64,000 bases of DNA from Tranzscheliella williamsii (GCA_023212725.1 JALBYF010000024.1:1-64000); one strand, 5' to 3'. Shown: positions 51,181 through 63,000, counted from the first letter of the stretch. A program made the numbers and translations. The notes: generated from the letters alone by a model not told the origin.

Positions 51181-52923
51181 ATGCTCTTCACGCCGGTGCG
51201 ACCAGCATGTAGCAGCGTAAGCAGGCTAACGCTCTGCAGAAATGCTCGCAATGGCAACGCCGCTTTCCCACAACTGCATGCGCGGTCGTCGCCCGCAAAA
51301 GTGGTAGCACACGCTAGGTATTCATCCAGCACCGCTGATCAAGGAGCATCCGATTCGGTGCAGGATCCGCACTTCTTGACGCGGAAGTTGGCATCCGAAT
51401 TGCAGCTGCCATTGTTCCGAGCTTCGGGCTCGCAGCTGCACATCCTCGACGACCCCGCTCACTTCTATGAGACTCTCAAGTCCAAGATCTCGTCCGCTCA
51501 GAAGCGGATCTTCCTCGCCTCCCTTTACATTGGCAAGGAGGAGACAGAGCTGATCTCGCACCTGCGCGGTGCGCTTGCCGCCAACTCGTCTCTGCGTCTC
51601 ACTATCCTGGTCGATGCCTTGCGCGGCACGCGCGAGCCTGCACCGTCTGCCTCGTGCGCAAGCCTTCTCGCCAGCCTCGAGCATGAGTTTCCGGACAGGG
51701 TCCACGCCAGGCTGTACCACACGCCAAACCTGCGAGGATGGATCAAGAAGCTGATCGGCAAGAGATTCAATGAGGGCTGGGGCCTGCAGCATATGAAGAT
51801 CTATGGATTCGACGACGACGTCATCATCAGCGGCGCCAATCTGAGCCGAGACTACTTCACCAACAGGCGCGACCGATACCTGCTCATCGAGGCGCACAAG
51901 CAAGTCTGCGACTATCTCCATGGCCTTGTCCACCTCGTCGGCCGCTTCAGCTACCAGCTGAAGGCGGTAGCATCCACCGCAGGGCGAGCACCAAAGGAAG
52001 AGCCAATGAGCTGGAAAACAGTCTGGGACGGCGGCATAGGCCTTCCTCACGCTGGCGCCCAGCCGGAGCTGCCGCCATTGAGTGAGCGAGCGTGGTCTGT
52101 GCATGCCACCCAGGCCATTCACGACTTCATACGCGAGTGGCAGGCTCGCGCCTCAGCACCACCCGCGTCCTCAGCAACGGATTCGGCGGACACTCTGCTG
52201 CTTCCGCTGATCCAGATGGGGCCGCTCAATATCCGACAAGAGACGACCGCTATACCGCAGTTGCTTGAGCTGTGCCAACAGATGTCGTCTAGCTCCGCCA
52301 CCCCGGCGCTGCTCAACTTGACATCCGGTTATTTCTCTCTCTATCCGCCTTACAAAGCTCTCTTGACCAAGCCTCAGGCAGCACGGTCGGCTGTCACCAA
52401 AGTCATCTGTGCCGCTCCCGAGGCTAACGGATTCTACCAGTCCAAGGGCATCTCGGGCTGGATCCCGGACGCGTATACCTGGTTCGAGCAACGGTTCTGG
52501 AAAGCGCTCCGGCGGAACGGACGGCTGCTGGGGCAGGCGCGTCGGACCGAGGCGGATGGCGGAGTGCAGATCTGCGAATGGAAGCGCGAGGGCTGGACAT
52601 ACCATGCCAAGGGCATTTGGCTCACGCCGCCTGCACGCAGCGTCTCCACCGAGGGCACCGCCAAGCCTGCCACCAGCCCCGCGCCCTCCCTTGTCCACGT
52701 CGGGTCGAGCAACTACGGTTCGCGCTCGTCCGATCTCGACCTGGAATGCACCTTGCTCATCTCCACCCGGTCCGCACACTTTTCGGCAAGGCTGAAGAAC
52801 GAATTAGACATCCTGCAGAAGGACGCCACGGATGTGGTCAACGAAGAGCTCTTCAACAGACCCGAGAGAAAAGTCCAGCGCCGTGTCAAGATTGCTGCAT
52901 GGTTTCTTAGTGGCATGCTCTAA
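51181..52923 (+). CDS. PGS1: PGS1, phosphatidylglycerophosphate synthase, mitochondrial
   Basis: Pgs1 makes phosphatidylglycerol phosphate from CDP-diacylglycerol and glycerol 3-phosphate, the committed step to cardiolipin in the inner mitochondrial membrane. From the ATG at 51181 the protein has 580 residues and begins with a basic, hydroxyl-rich presequence (MLFTPVRPACSSVSRLTLCR). It belongs to the phospholipase D superfamily. HKD motif 1 is HMKIYGFDDDVIISGANLSR near 203 and motif 2 is YHAKGIW near 473, with GSSNYGSRSSDLDLECTLLI after it. Other family segments are FLASLYIGKEETELISHLRG, LNLTSGYFSLYPPYKALL and ANGFYQSKGISGWIPDAYTW. The open frame extends seven codons upstream from a TTG, with no ATG. 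The gene is single-exon and GC-rich. It diverges from RPN8. Confidence 0.94.
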   Translation: MLFTPVRPACSSVSRLTLCRNARNGNAAFPQLHARSSPAKVVAHARYSSSTADQGASDSVQDPHFLTRKLASELQLPLFRASGSQLHILDDPAHFYETLKSKISSAQKRIFLASLYIGKEETELISHLRGALAANSSLRLTILVDALRGTREPAPSASCASLLASLEHEFPDRVHARLYHTPNLRGWIKKLIGKRFNEGWGLQHMKIYGFDDDVIISGANLSRDYFTNRRDRYLLIEAHKQVCDYLHGLVHLVGRFSYQLKAVASTAGRAPKEEPMSWKTVWDGGIGLPHAGAQPELPPLSERAWSVHATQAIHDFIREWQARASAPPASSATDSADTLLLPLIQMGPLNIRQETTAIPQLLELCQQMSSSSATPALLNLTSGYFSLYPPYKALLTKPQAARSAVTKVICAAPEANGFYQSKGISGWIPDAYTWFEQRFWKALRRNGRLLGQARRTEADGGVQICEWKREGWTYHAKGIWLTPPARSVSTEGTAKPATSPAPSLVHVGSSNYGSRSSDLDLECTLLISTRSAHFSARLKNELDILQKDATDVVNEELFNRPERKVQRRVKIAAWFLSGML

Positions 52924-52958
52924 TCTATCGTCGCATTCCGTGCCGTGCAGAACACTTG

Positions 52959-52965
52959 TGTTAGA
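52959..52965 (+). other. TGTTAGA word downstream of PGS1 stop
   Basis: This reverse copy of the TCTAACA word lies 36 nt past the PGS1 stop codon, inside the probable 3' untranslated region. HIS3 has the same word 78 nt past its stop (54067-54073). Confidence 0.4.
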
Positions 52966-53113
52966 TAGACAGCCAAAGCGCACCGATACCCTCCATAGTC
53001 TTGTGTCGTTCGGCAGCTAGTGTGTGCGGGCGTGAGAATGGAGGTTATCTCGGCCGATACAAAACGCGCCGCATAGCGTACCGCCGAGATCCGAATCCTT
53101 TTGCGATAAGGTG

Positions 53114-53119
53114 GAGTCA
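53114..53119 (-). promoter_or_regulatory. Possible Gcn4/Cpc1-type element (TGACTC) upstream of HIS3
   Basis: GGAGTCA on the plus strand is TGACTCC on the minus strand, six of seven bases of the amino-acid starvation element TGASTCA. It lies 87 bp before the HIS3 start codon. General amino-acid control of histidine genes through this element is established in ascomycete fungi; its use here is inference. Confidence 0.4.
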
Positions 53120-53205
53120 CGGTGATTCACATTTCTTCCACTTGCGCACCCGTACCTAGCCCTGATCGCACAGCGAACCCGCCCAGCAGGACAAGACCGT
53201 AGAAG

Positions 53206-53989
53206 ATGGCAGCGACAGCAGCGGAGAGCGGCGGATTTGTGGCGCGCAGTGCGACGGTGTCGAGGGTGACGAACGAGACCAAGATCGAGGTGACGCTGTC
53301 GCTGGATACGCACGCGACGTTTGCGCCGCAAGAGATCAGTGTCAAGACGGGGATTGGCTTTCTGGATCACGTAAGTGCCGGTGGCGTGTACGCGGTGGCT
53401 GTTGGGCTGAGCTGACGGTGGAGTGTGGGTGTGAATGGTGGCAGATGCTGCATGCGCTAGCGAAGCATGGGGGGATGTCGCTGACGCTGGCGTGCGAGGG
53501 CGACGTGTGGATCGACGACCACCACACCGCCGAGGACTGCGCGCTGGCGCTCGGCGCCGCTTTCAAGAAGGCTCTCGGTCCCGTCCGCGGCATCAAGCGC
53601 TACGGCACTGGCCACGCCCCCCTCGACGAAGCCCTCAGCCGCGCCGTCATCGACATCAGCTCCCGCCCCTTCTGCGTCGCCAACCTCGGCCTCAAGCGCG
53701 AAAAGATCGGCGACCTCAGCTGCGAAATGATCCCCCACGTCTTCCACAGCTTCGCCATCGAGGCCGGCGTCACCCTCCACGTCGACTGCCTCCGCGGAGA
53801 CAACGACCACCACAGGTCCGAATCCGCTTTCAAGGCCCTCGCCCTCGCCATCAAGGAGGCCATCACCAGGACAGGCTCCGACGACGTTCCCAGTACCAAA
53901 GGTAGGTCTCCCCACCAAGGCACTGCCACTTTCCACCATCAGCACTGCTGCCATACTGACCTTTTTGTCTCCCCCCAGGTGTTCTCTGA
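53206..53989 (+). CDS. HIS3: HIS3, imidazoleglycerol-phosphate dehydratase
   Basis: This enzyme dehydrates imidazoleglycerol phosphate to imidazoleacetol phosphate, a step of histidine synthesis. The three exons are 53206-53370, 53445-53901 and 53979-53989, for 210 residues, close to the yeast enzyme. Donors are GTAAGT and GTAGGT, both introns have CTGAC branches, and the last coding exon adds only 11 nt, completing the conserved end STKGVL. Mn-binding histidine motifs are intact: [14 protein letters not shown] (spanning the first splice), [39 protein letters not shown] and [16 protein letters not shown]. The substrate loop [20 protein letters not shown] is present. An unspliced second exon would read through the 3' intron into unrelated sequence. 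Confidence 0.96.
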
Positions 53990-54616
53990 GCTTTCCCTCC
54001 ACGTACGTGTTCCCTTCGCTAGACGGGCAACGTCATACAAGAGAAAAATCTGGCTTGAACAAATCGTGTTAGATCAACGTGCTCTTGATTAGTAAACATA
54101 AAAGGTTCGTGGATGTCAGCTGAGTTGGTTTGTGGCTGAGCCGCGAGGTCAGTAGCCAATGTTAAAGCGATCTGTTGCTTCTGCATGACCGACGTGTTGC
54201 GCGGCTGACCGTACAACAATGCTGCCGGGCGCGCGAGCTGCCACAAGGCTGACGCGGTGAAGCAGGCGGAGCCGGCCATGGCTGTGCGGTCGAGGCTGTG
54301 CCCAACTGTCGGTGTGTAATGTGGCTTATCCTTGACAGATGCCCCCGGATACTCGGTCGGCGGTTGAGCGGCCTGCCCTAGCTACAAGTAGCAGTGCAGG
54401 TGTGATGAACGCGTTTTCTGCTAAGACGTGGCTTGAGACATCCGGCCAATTTGCAACTGGTGGCAGCTGGTGGCACAGCAGAGGCCGCCTCTGGATTTCA
54501 CGAGCATTCTCCCACCGAACCAACAGCGAGCCGCCTTGAAAGCAAGCCTCAACCTGGGCGCAGTCTAGACCGAAGCCACAACCTCGTCCGACAGCTTCCA
54601 ATTCCTACGTAGGTGT

Positions 54617-54632
54617 GTGCAGATGTCTGCAC
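54617..54632. repeat. Inverted repeat GTGCAGA-TG-TCTGCAC
   Basis: Seven-base perfect arms are separated by two bases. A further TCTGCACA copy follows within 10 bp, and a 7-bp inverted repeat ACTGCGC/GCGCAGT spans 54656-54683. It could be a protein site or a small RNA hairpin, but neither is supported by more than the sequence. Confidence 0.5.
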
Positions 54633-55261
54633 GACCGTCTGCACAGATATCGGTGACTGCGCGCTCATCGGTTCCTGCGCAGTGTGGCAAATGACCGAAA
54701 TGCGAGGCGGTCCATTGTGCTGCGTGCTGAGCGACAATGGCGCTACACTACCACGCGATAAAGGCGGCAAGCAACGATCTGATCGTCGACTCGTGAACCC
54801 TGAGACGTTGTTCTACGGTCAAACGACCTGTCTCGGCGTTTCTTGCCATATCCACGGAGGATGGACGACGCGACCGGAGAACAAGGCGACGAAAGGACCC
54901 TTGCTCGGCACTGTGCTCACCGCAGCCAAAGGTGGTGAGCCCAAATGCAGGAAGGGCGAGGTCACTGCATCCCCTATGCAGGCTGTTCCGCATGGGTTGA
55001 TGCGGAACCAGATCTCGGAATAGTGTGACGAGCGCACACGGCGTTGGACGACACGGAGTGTCGCCAATGGTCATCAGGCATTGAGCTGCCGTTGCCAGAG
55101 CGGCATGGTCGAGAAGACCACACTTAGGGCGAATTTGAAACCTGTCTGGTTGAAGTCACGCGTTGGAAATTGCTTGCGGAGTTGCTTCTCTCGACAGCTG
55201 GACCGCGCTTGTCTCACCTGCAGCAAGGAGTGGCCGCAGCACTGGCTATGAGCGCAACACA

Positions 55262-55277
55262 GTATGTACGTACATAC
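55262..55277. repeat. 16-bp perfect palindrome GTATGTACGTACATAC
   Basis: A perfect 16-base palindrome without spacer lies in the gene-poor region. It is built of alternating purine-pyrimidine steps for most of its length. Function is unknown. Confidence 0.6.
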
Positions 55278-57894
55278 CTGCCCCAGCCTCGTCTAGACCG
55301 GTGGTGTAAATGTCAAGGGTCACAATTACCGGGCATTGAATTCGCGGTAGCAAAGGTGTGTGCATGCGTTTGTGTTTGTGCGTTGCCGGCAAAGACAGCA
55401 GAGCAAAGATAGCAGAAGCTGCTAGCCGCGCAACCCGGTCGGCGACAGGCGAAACTCCTTCGGCTGCCAAAGCCGGCTGTTACTAGCGACCGAGCGAGCG
55501 AAAAAGACGTACCGACGCCGAAGTACGGCAGGCAAGCGACTTACCGAGTTCAACTGGACGGCCGTTCTAGGCTCGGTCAAGCGCTACACCGCTACCGAGA
55601 CCCGTCCACATTGCCTTTACCGCTGTCGCTACAGTTTAGCGAGTGCTTCTTTCCCCAGGGAAAGCTGATCTGGCCGTGTAGGCCTTCGAACGGCATAAGC
55701 AACAGCAACTTGCGAGATGGACATCTTGCCCACGACTCGGGTGCTCTTTGGGTCGACCTCGATTTCACCTCGTCTTTCCTGGAGTGGCATGTGGTTCAGT
55801 GCCAAGATCGGGCGCAGGAATCGCGCACAAAGATTCATCAGGTTCGGCATCGTGTTGCATCGAGTTCGCTCTCCTGACTGCCATTTCATGTAGGACCACC
55901 GGGCCCTATTGGACCGCCATAAGGAAGAGGCTGCAGCACAATGAAACAACCTCTCACAGCCAGCTCTTCCGACTATTTTCTGTCGTGCATCAAGCTGTGA
56001 TCAAATCATGGGTGTTCTGGCCACATCACCGTGCCAATACAGCCTGCCAGGCCTTTGGGCGCAGTGAACGGTGAGATCCATGCGCCTCACTACGTTAGCA
56101 AGCGGTTAGATTGACAATTGATTTCCTGTCGCTGGAGGGGGGCAATGTCGTAAGTCGGTGAGGCTTGATACCGCGTTGTCTCGAATCGGCATTTTCAGGT
56201 TTGCCTTTGCAGCAGTGATCCCAAACCGCGTGCGGCTAGCTCGAATTTGGCACCCCTTTCCCAGCTTTGGCCGCACTGAAGCCAGCAGCCAGCAAAGCTA
56301 TATTCACTTTTACTGACGCGATTCACTCAATAGTCACAGGCCTCAGACGTAAGTCCAACTATGCCGCCTCGGCCTTGCCCTTACTAGCTGCTGTTTATGC
56401 GCTAAATTGGAAAGTTCTCCAGAAGCTGGCCAAGCCAAGCCGGCCAACACTACGGTAAGGCCGACTGCGTGTGCACGGCAACAGCCATGGAAGAGCCGAC
56501 TGGAGACGTAGCTAAGCGCGCTACTTGAAATCCTCTCTATGCGGCTAGCTGCCTGACCCCCTGCAACCTGGTTACGCCCGCATGAACAACTTCGAACCAA
56601 GGTTAGGACAAGCGCGCTCCCAGTCGAAAAACTCAAGGTAGCAAAGCAAGGTTTCGGCGACACCCCACTGAAGGAGTTACAATCTCCCTTTGTCGCATCC
56701 AGTTCGGCTTGGCGCGAATGACTGTGACTCTCCCGCCCCTTCGCGTCATGGCCTAGCTTGTGGCCGAGCCGACGCTTCCAACAGCCAGACCCCTGCTGTC
56801 AAAGTGCATTAGCTCGAGCCGAACCCTCTCCTACCTCATACTCATCCGTTCCGTAGCCTCTCCTCCCGTCCCTGTTTCGCCCCTCGCCTTACCAACCGCC
56901 GCTCCTGTCGTTACTGCTGCTGCTGCTTTCGCTACTACTGCTGCTGTTGCTATTCGTTTTCGGTTGGACCTCCGCTCCGCCTGTTTCTACGCGTTTAGGA
57001 GCGACCGACGGCGCTCCAGCTAGGTCCGATTTGTCACTTTCGCTCATTGTCTGGCTATCCCTCGCCGTCGTTGGCTCACTGCCCTGTATCTCTGTAAGTT
57101 TTGCATTCAGCTGATGCATAAGGTTGAAACTGGCTGTCATAGCTCGGTTTGCCATCTAGGTTGGGTGGGCTGTTCTTCTTATGTGATTAGAGGCGTCACA
57201 TAGGCCTCCTGTTTCGCTTGCGTCCGCTTACTCCATTTATGTCGCAGGCAGCTGCACCTTAGCCTTCTCGCTCCGTCTCCCTTGGTCTTGATTGTATGTC
57301 GGCAACCAGATCGCCTTGCACCGGGCTCCGAATCTTCGCACTCATCGCGCAGTTCCAGACGCAGCTCCATAACCTCTCGGCGGTTCGGCCCTCCCGCCCT
57401 TCAGGCTCTCCGTCGTGCGCATCTGATCCTCCCTATTGCGGCTCCACACTTTGGCTTGAGTAAGCCGCTTCCTCCTCCTCTTTTCCTCACCTTGCAGACA
57501 CTCAGCTCGCTCATCGTCTCTCTCTCCACACCGCTTTCGTCTGTCTAATATACGTCTCTTCCTTCCCTCTCCCTCTCTTTCCTCTCTATTGACCACCGTC
57601 ACTTTCCTGCTTTCCTCCTCTCGTTTCTCAGCCTATTTCAGCGTCATACCACCTTGCTCTAGGTCGCTTTGTCCGCGAGCCAATTCAGTTCGCTCGACGT
57701 ACTCTAGCCACGCCGACCTTACTGGCCTACCACCTTCCTGCTGACAGCACGTCTTGAACACAACAGCGAGTGCGAAAAAATACATTGCCGCGTACTCTTG
57801 TAGCTTCGGTGTCGATCGGCTTGGCTATTGGCACTTCCCGGTATCTCTGCCAGGGAATTAGCTTCCGTGAACTACAGCTGGCTTGTAGCCTCCT

Positions 57895-59199
57895 ATGTCG
57901 CAGGCAGTCACCATTTCTACGTCCGAGGGCCAGATCCAATCCGCACTTTTGCCTTCGTGGCCTCCTTATCCCTCTCGAGCCTACGCTCTAGAGCGGATCA
58001 ACACGCATAGCCGGCCCAGCACGTCTTCTCGCCATACAGCCGCCCAACCGCGCCTCTCTCACTACGAACGGCAGGCGCCTTACCCGCCAGCACGTCCCAC
58101 TCGGACCGAAATGATCGATGCCATGTCCCGAACCAGTCCTGCTGCGTCCCTCGACCGCGACCCCCGTCTGATTCGCCAGGATCAGCAGCTCCGCTCGACC
58201 TTGCAGCAGGAGCAGCAATCATCATATCCGGCAAATCCGTTGAGAGACGCGCACCACCACCATAATTCGGATCATCGAACACAACATAGCACCTCTTCGG
58301 CCAGCCAGCCGAGCCAACCTAGTAGAGAGGCACAACATAAGGTCTATCTCTTGAACTGCAAACATTGCGGCAACTTTCTGAGCGATCGCGGAATGAAAGC
58401 GGTCTTACTACTGAAGCCCAACATCACTCTCTACAGCACTGACATTGTGCCGGCGAGCTGCGGTCCTTACTTTAGTTCAACCAGCTTTCATGGCGGTGCT
58501 GACTCGTTGGAGCCTGCGGTGGAACGCACCTGCGAGTGCTTGACCCAAAGCCTGGGCTGCTATGGCTGTGGCGCTCAGGTTGGCTACAACATTATTTCCC
58601 CATGCATGCGATGCACGAACAGTGTCATGAAGCACCAGAGGAGCTCCAATGGCCATCGCACCGTTCTTCACTGCTCCGAAATCTCAGTTCGTGAGAGACG
58701 ATATGTTCCTGGGGAGCCAGGCGTGCGTGTCGCAACCACATTGCAAGCAGCGCCTCGCCCCATGGCCGACATAAGGCGTAGTGACCAGCAACAACACCGC
58801 TTCACTTCAGCTCAGCCGGAGCTGGTACGGACCAATGATGCTTTGCACCGTGACTTTTACCGCCTCCATCATCCACACATGATTCCGGAGAATGGTGGTT
58901 ACGCGCAGGATGACCTCGATGCAGAAAAGTCCGAGTCGGTCGTTGCGTTGCACCACGAGCAGTACCAGCAGCATCAGCAGTTAGTGCAGCAGCAACAGTC
59001 ATCTGCGGCTACGGCTAATTTCCAAGACGCTCTTTCCCAGTCGAACAGCACCCTCAACAGGCCATCGAATCCGGTCAAGAAGACACGTACGCTCCGCAGA
59101 GGGGATACTGTTTATTGGTGCGATCTCATCCCCGGCGGAGAGAGGACGCAGCCATTCGATCCCGATCCCATACTCGACAGGCCAACGGCCGGCCGTTGA
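57895..59199 (+). CDS. FAM72-domain protein
   Basis: The 434-residue product carries a FAM72 domain at about 148-265. It opens with a CxxC knuckle (VYLLNCKHCGNFLSDRGMKA), then VLLLKPNITLYSTDIVPAS, the cysteine-rich TCECLTQSLGCYGCGAQVGY with NIISPCMRCTN, and SNGHRTVLHCSEI. The spacing of cysteines suggests zinc binding. The flanks are low-complexity: an N-terminal region rich in Ser, Arg, Pro and His, and a C-terminal Gln/His-rich stretch (HHEQYQQHQQLVQQQQSS). Vertebrate FAM72 is linked to cell proliferation and regulation of UNG2; no function is known to me in fungi. The ATG at 57895 is the first in frame. An upstream non-coding exon is possible given the long leader. Confidence 0.82.
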   Translation: MSQAVTISTSEGQIQSALLPSWPPYPSRAYALERINTHSRPSTSSRHTAAQPRLSHYERQAPYPPARPTRTEMIDAMSRTSPAASLDRDPRLIRQDQQLRSTLQQEQQSSYPANPLRDAHHHHNSDHRTQHSTSSASQPSQPSREAQHKVYLLNCKHCGNFLSDRGMKAVLLLKPNITLYSTDIVPASCGPYFSSTSFHGGADSLEPAVERTCECLTQSLGCYGCGAQVGYNIISPCMRCTNSVMKHQRSSNGHRTVLHCSEISVRERRYVPGEPGVRVATTLQAAPRPMADIRRSDQQQHRFTSAQPELVRTNDALHRDFYRLHHPHMIPENGGYAQDDLDAEKSESVVALHHEQYQQHQQLVQQQQSSAATANFQDALSQSNSTLNRPSNPVKKTRTLRRGDTVYWCDLIPGGERTQPFDPDPILDRPTAGR

Positions 59200-60029
59200 C
59201 GTTCCTGCCGCTCCCCTTACCTACCTTTCCATCGGTGCAGTCCGCTTCTCTAATCACGGCGAAGGCAGCCACAGCACTTTAGCCATCTCGACTGCCGTTG
59301 CCATATCGACTCCGCTCCTCCTTACGTCCGTCGCGCATCTTTGGCTCACTTAATACGCGTTTTTCCTCGGCTTACTTGTAATTCTTCCCAGCATACGCTT
59401 CTTTCTTCGACTCATCCTCGCTAGGCAGACACTTGATTATGAGCATAATGTCGCTCACGTTCTGTTCCCCGGCTGTCTTCCATGTTCTTGCTAATCCTCA
59501 TCGTTTCAGGTGTTACGCTGTAACTCTTTACCTTGTTTGTCGAGGGCCGTGTCTGTTGTTCTTACGCGCCTTGCCTGACCGAATATGTGCATGTGCTTTT
59601 GGCTGGAACCCCTCTGCGACGACGAAATTGTTGCTGCTGTAGAAGGACCCTGCATCAGGATGCGTGCATGCATGGAGCTCGGTTGTGCAGAAGAAGGGGC
59701 AGAGAAAGCGAGGCGAGCGCGTATGATGAGGGCGAGGCGGGCCAGGAATTTAACACGCTGAGCACGTCCGTGCCAACCAGATGAGCCGTGGCGCAGTCGT
59801 CAATCACGATGGTCAAGTAGCCTCCTCCAACGCACCATACTCACCTATCCATCCTCAACCTAGTATCCCCGGCTGCGCTAGCACGCTGCTTCCGCTGTCG
59901 CTCTGTCCACACAACGCTGCACAGGTGCATGCTGCCAAAGATACATCCGTTACGCTGCAGCACGCTTCGGGCAGGAGCATGTACCTCTCTCCACTGCGAT
60001 AGGCGAGACCAGGACAGCTTGCCGTGACC
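59200..60029. other. Intergenic FAM72 gene / BTB gene
   Basis: These 830 bp between tandem plus-strand genes show no supportable gene. An open frame (59781-60002) in the same phase as the BTB gene ends in a stop 28 nt before the BTB start. It has no family resemblance, though a spliced upstream exon cannot be excluded. Confidence 0.45.
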
Positions 60030-63000
60030 ATGCAGAGCCACATCTACGACCTCGGCCTGCTTCAGGGGCGATGCTCCGACATCCGTGTCCGCGCATTTGG
60101 GAGGATCTACCATCTTCACCGCCTCTTCCTGATCCAGTCTGGCTTTTTTCGCGCCATGCTCTGCGGGGGCTACGCCGAAGATCTAGCCGCGTCCTCCACG
60201 GCCGCTGCGCTGAGCAAGAAGAACAGCTCGTCTGACCCAACTGTGGCAGCCCCACCATCCGCCGCCGGCGCAGCCGATGCTGACGTGGTCGATCTCCGCT
60301 TCGATGACCCCAACATCAGCAGAGCTGCCTTCGAATACTGCCTCGCTCGCCTCTACGGTGACGGTCCCAAGCTCGTCCTCCCCTTCTGGTCAAGTGCTTC
60401 GGGCGCGCATCCCTTCTCCCCTGCATTGACTATGCGTCTAGATGCTTCTACGTCGGATTGGGACTTCCAAAATCTGGTCATCGACCGCAGCTCCCACCCA
60501 GCAACACCACGCTTCTTGCTCTCCCTCCTAGCCACCTCGATCTATCTCAACATACCCAGCATTACCTCCGAGGCTCTCACTCTCGTACTCTGCTCGGTCA
60601 CCCCCTACACCGTCTCTCACTATCTGCGCTTTGCCGTCGGCCAGGGCATTGACGGCACGGATCTACATCGACCGCCCTCCGACGTCATGTCTCACGACCT
60701 GGACGAGTGGGACTGGGAGCTGGAGGGCCCAGCACGAACGTTAGAAGGCTTGGCTCGTCGCGATACACAGCCTCTGGCGCGATCCGACTCCCGCTATTCC
60801 CGAACCGCTTCGTCACCCTCCCTGTCATCCACACCGCAGCAGATATACCATGGCAGATCCGCATCCAGCGAATGGCAAGCCGACTTCATCGACAAGCTCA
60901 ACATTGCTGGATCATCTTCCGCTGCATCCCGAAACAGCAAGTCTTCGACAGAAGGCGCTCGCAGCCATCAGGCCGGTAAGTGGTCTTTCCAACAGGATCA
61001 ATACGGAGGTTTTGCAAACTCAAGCGTCTCGGGCGGGAAAGGTGAACCGGCGGTCCAAGCGCAAGAACCCGGAAGAGATAGTTCCGCCGACTTTGACTCG
61101 GGCAACAGGGACTGCGCTCACCTCGGACGCAAGACGGCTGGATTTGCAGAGGGCCACGCATCGAATCTGCCCGATGGTGACACGCGAAAAGCTACCCCGG
61201 AGTATGGATATGGCGCGGTGGCCGACAAGATCGGAGAGGCGTGCGTCTGCTGGTACGCGAGATGGGGCTACGACTTCTCGGTGCTCGAGTATGCGTTGGA
61301 GAACGAACGGGTCAGCGAGATCCAAACCTGGATCAAGCTTTGTCGCGAGAGGGGCGACCTGGCTCGTCTTGTACTGCTAAGGGAGAGACTCCACACCGGC
61401 GACGCTGACCTCCTCCACACGTCGATGCTGCCGCGAGGGAGTATGCCCGACCCCACCGAACGCATGCCCGCCCCACGGCTCCGGGTCTGGTCCTATCCCT
61501 CCATGCCTAGCTCCTGGGTTCGCGCTATCATCTCCTCGGACAGCTTCTTTGTCCAGTCAGAGTGGAAGAGATACGAATTCGCCAAGAGCGTGATCGAATT
61601 TCGGCGCAGGCAGAAAACGCTGATCAGCGTCCTTGACCGCCTCATCGAGCAGTGGATGCAGGAGGATGCTCAAAAGGAAGCCGACCCTAACTGCAAATCC
61701 CGCGGCAACTCGGCCTATAGCCCTCCCGCCTCGGCTGCTGCCTCTGCACCGTCAGCGGACCCGGGAATCGGTTTCGGCTTCAAGGCGTTCCGCAGGACGT
61801 CTTCGATGACGCTCGACAGCGAGACTGATACTACAGACGGCCCCGGCGGAAGTCTGCAAGAAGCCTGGAACGACGAGACCGCCTCTTCCGCGTTCGGAGA
61901 GGCCTATGACGAGGACGAAGCCGAGTACAACGAGCTCTTCTCCTCCGGCATCTACTACTCCCACATGTCCTTCCAAGATCTGAATCGCATCAGCAGCGAT
62001 GTTTCCCCCTCGACTGGCCGCCCCTACACGCCTCTCGACGTGCTTCAGGCGGCGCTCTGGGTCAGCAACGAGCTGCGCAACCACATCCTCTCTAGCACCA
62101 GGTTCGGTCGGCCGTCCAGCACGCTCGGCTGGGAGAACGACGTGGAGGAGACGCAGGAATCCCTGGCCTCGTCTCCGGAGGCCAACGCAGCAGCGGCCGA
62201 GGGCGAGAGCTTCGGTGAGCTTGGTGTGTCCAGCTCCATTGCCGAGTTCCGCCGGGCGTACGAACTGTCGGTCGCTGCCTCGGCCGCAACGACGCGCTTT
62301 CCCAATAGTCGGTCCGGGACTCCGATGAGTACGGGCGGCAATTTGCCCGAGCTGGGCCCGGAAGCACCTGCCGGTCTCGGTGGCATTGCGCCGAGCCCGC
62401 TGCTTTTTGGCGCGTCGGGTGGGCGGGCGGCGCTCCTCCGCCGACGCTATTACCTGGTCCCCTCGGACGACACTGTGCGTTATGGTGACGGGCTCATGTC
62501 CGTCGTCGGCATCAGCACGCCCTCCTCCACTCACCCTGCCCGCGCAGCGCAGCAGCCTGGCAGCCGGTCGCCGTCGCCCCTACCGCAGGCGGAGCACGAT
62601 CTCGGCCCATCGGGATACGCAGCGGCGCAGATCCCTCACACCATCCCGATTGCCAGCCTTGCCCACCAAGAGCACAGCCCGACCGCCCCTCTGAAGAAAG
62701 ATCGCGAACACTACTTTGGCATGGCGAACGACGTCGCCACAGGGCACGAGCTCGGCGAGAACGCGTACCGGAATCTGCATGTCGACTCGGGCGTGGCGCC
62801 GTCGGCTTCCAAGTCGCGCTCGCTCCGCTGCGACGAGGCCGAGCCACGGCGGTCGACACGCGGGTCCGCATCGCCGTTCTACGCCAAGACAGACGACCCC
62901 GACAGCGGCGATGCATCGTCGTCGGCGTCGACGCCGGTGCCCGCTGAGCGGTGGAGCGGCTACGAGCCGATGCGGATCGGCGTCGAGTTCTTTGGTATCG

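Larger units (their letters stand above)
53990..57894. other. Gene-poor 3.9-kb region and FAM72-gene leader
   Basis: No coding region of recognisable family was found. The part from 54000 to about 56700 has average composition, scattered short inverted repeats (54617-54632, 54656-54683, 55262-55277) and no open frame above about 140 codons. No terminal repeats, target-site duplications or transposase-like motifs were seen. From about 56760 the plus strand becomes C/T-rich, with CTG/CTA-rich codon-like repeats near 56914-56960, and this part is probably the promoter and leader of the FAM72-domain gene. One TGTGAC word lies at 56719-56730. Confidence 0.5.

Noticed and set aside
54613..55023. 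136-codon open frame in the gene-poor region after HIS3
   Set aside because: It has no domain, an unusual residue mix and no sign of coding bias compared with neighbours.
53990..57894. Intact transposon
   Set aside because: No terminal repeats, target-site duplications or transposase/reverse-transcriptase motifs could be seen in any frame.
59781..60002. Upstream exon of the BTB gene in the same phase
   Set aside because: It ends in a stop 28 nt before the BTB start; I saw no convincing donor/acceptor pair with a CTGAC branch to join them.
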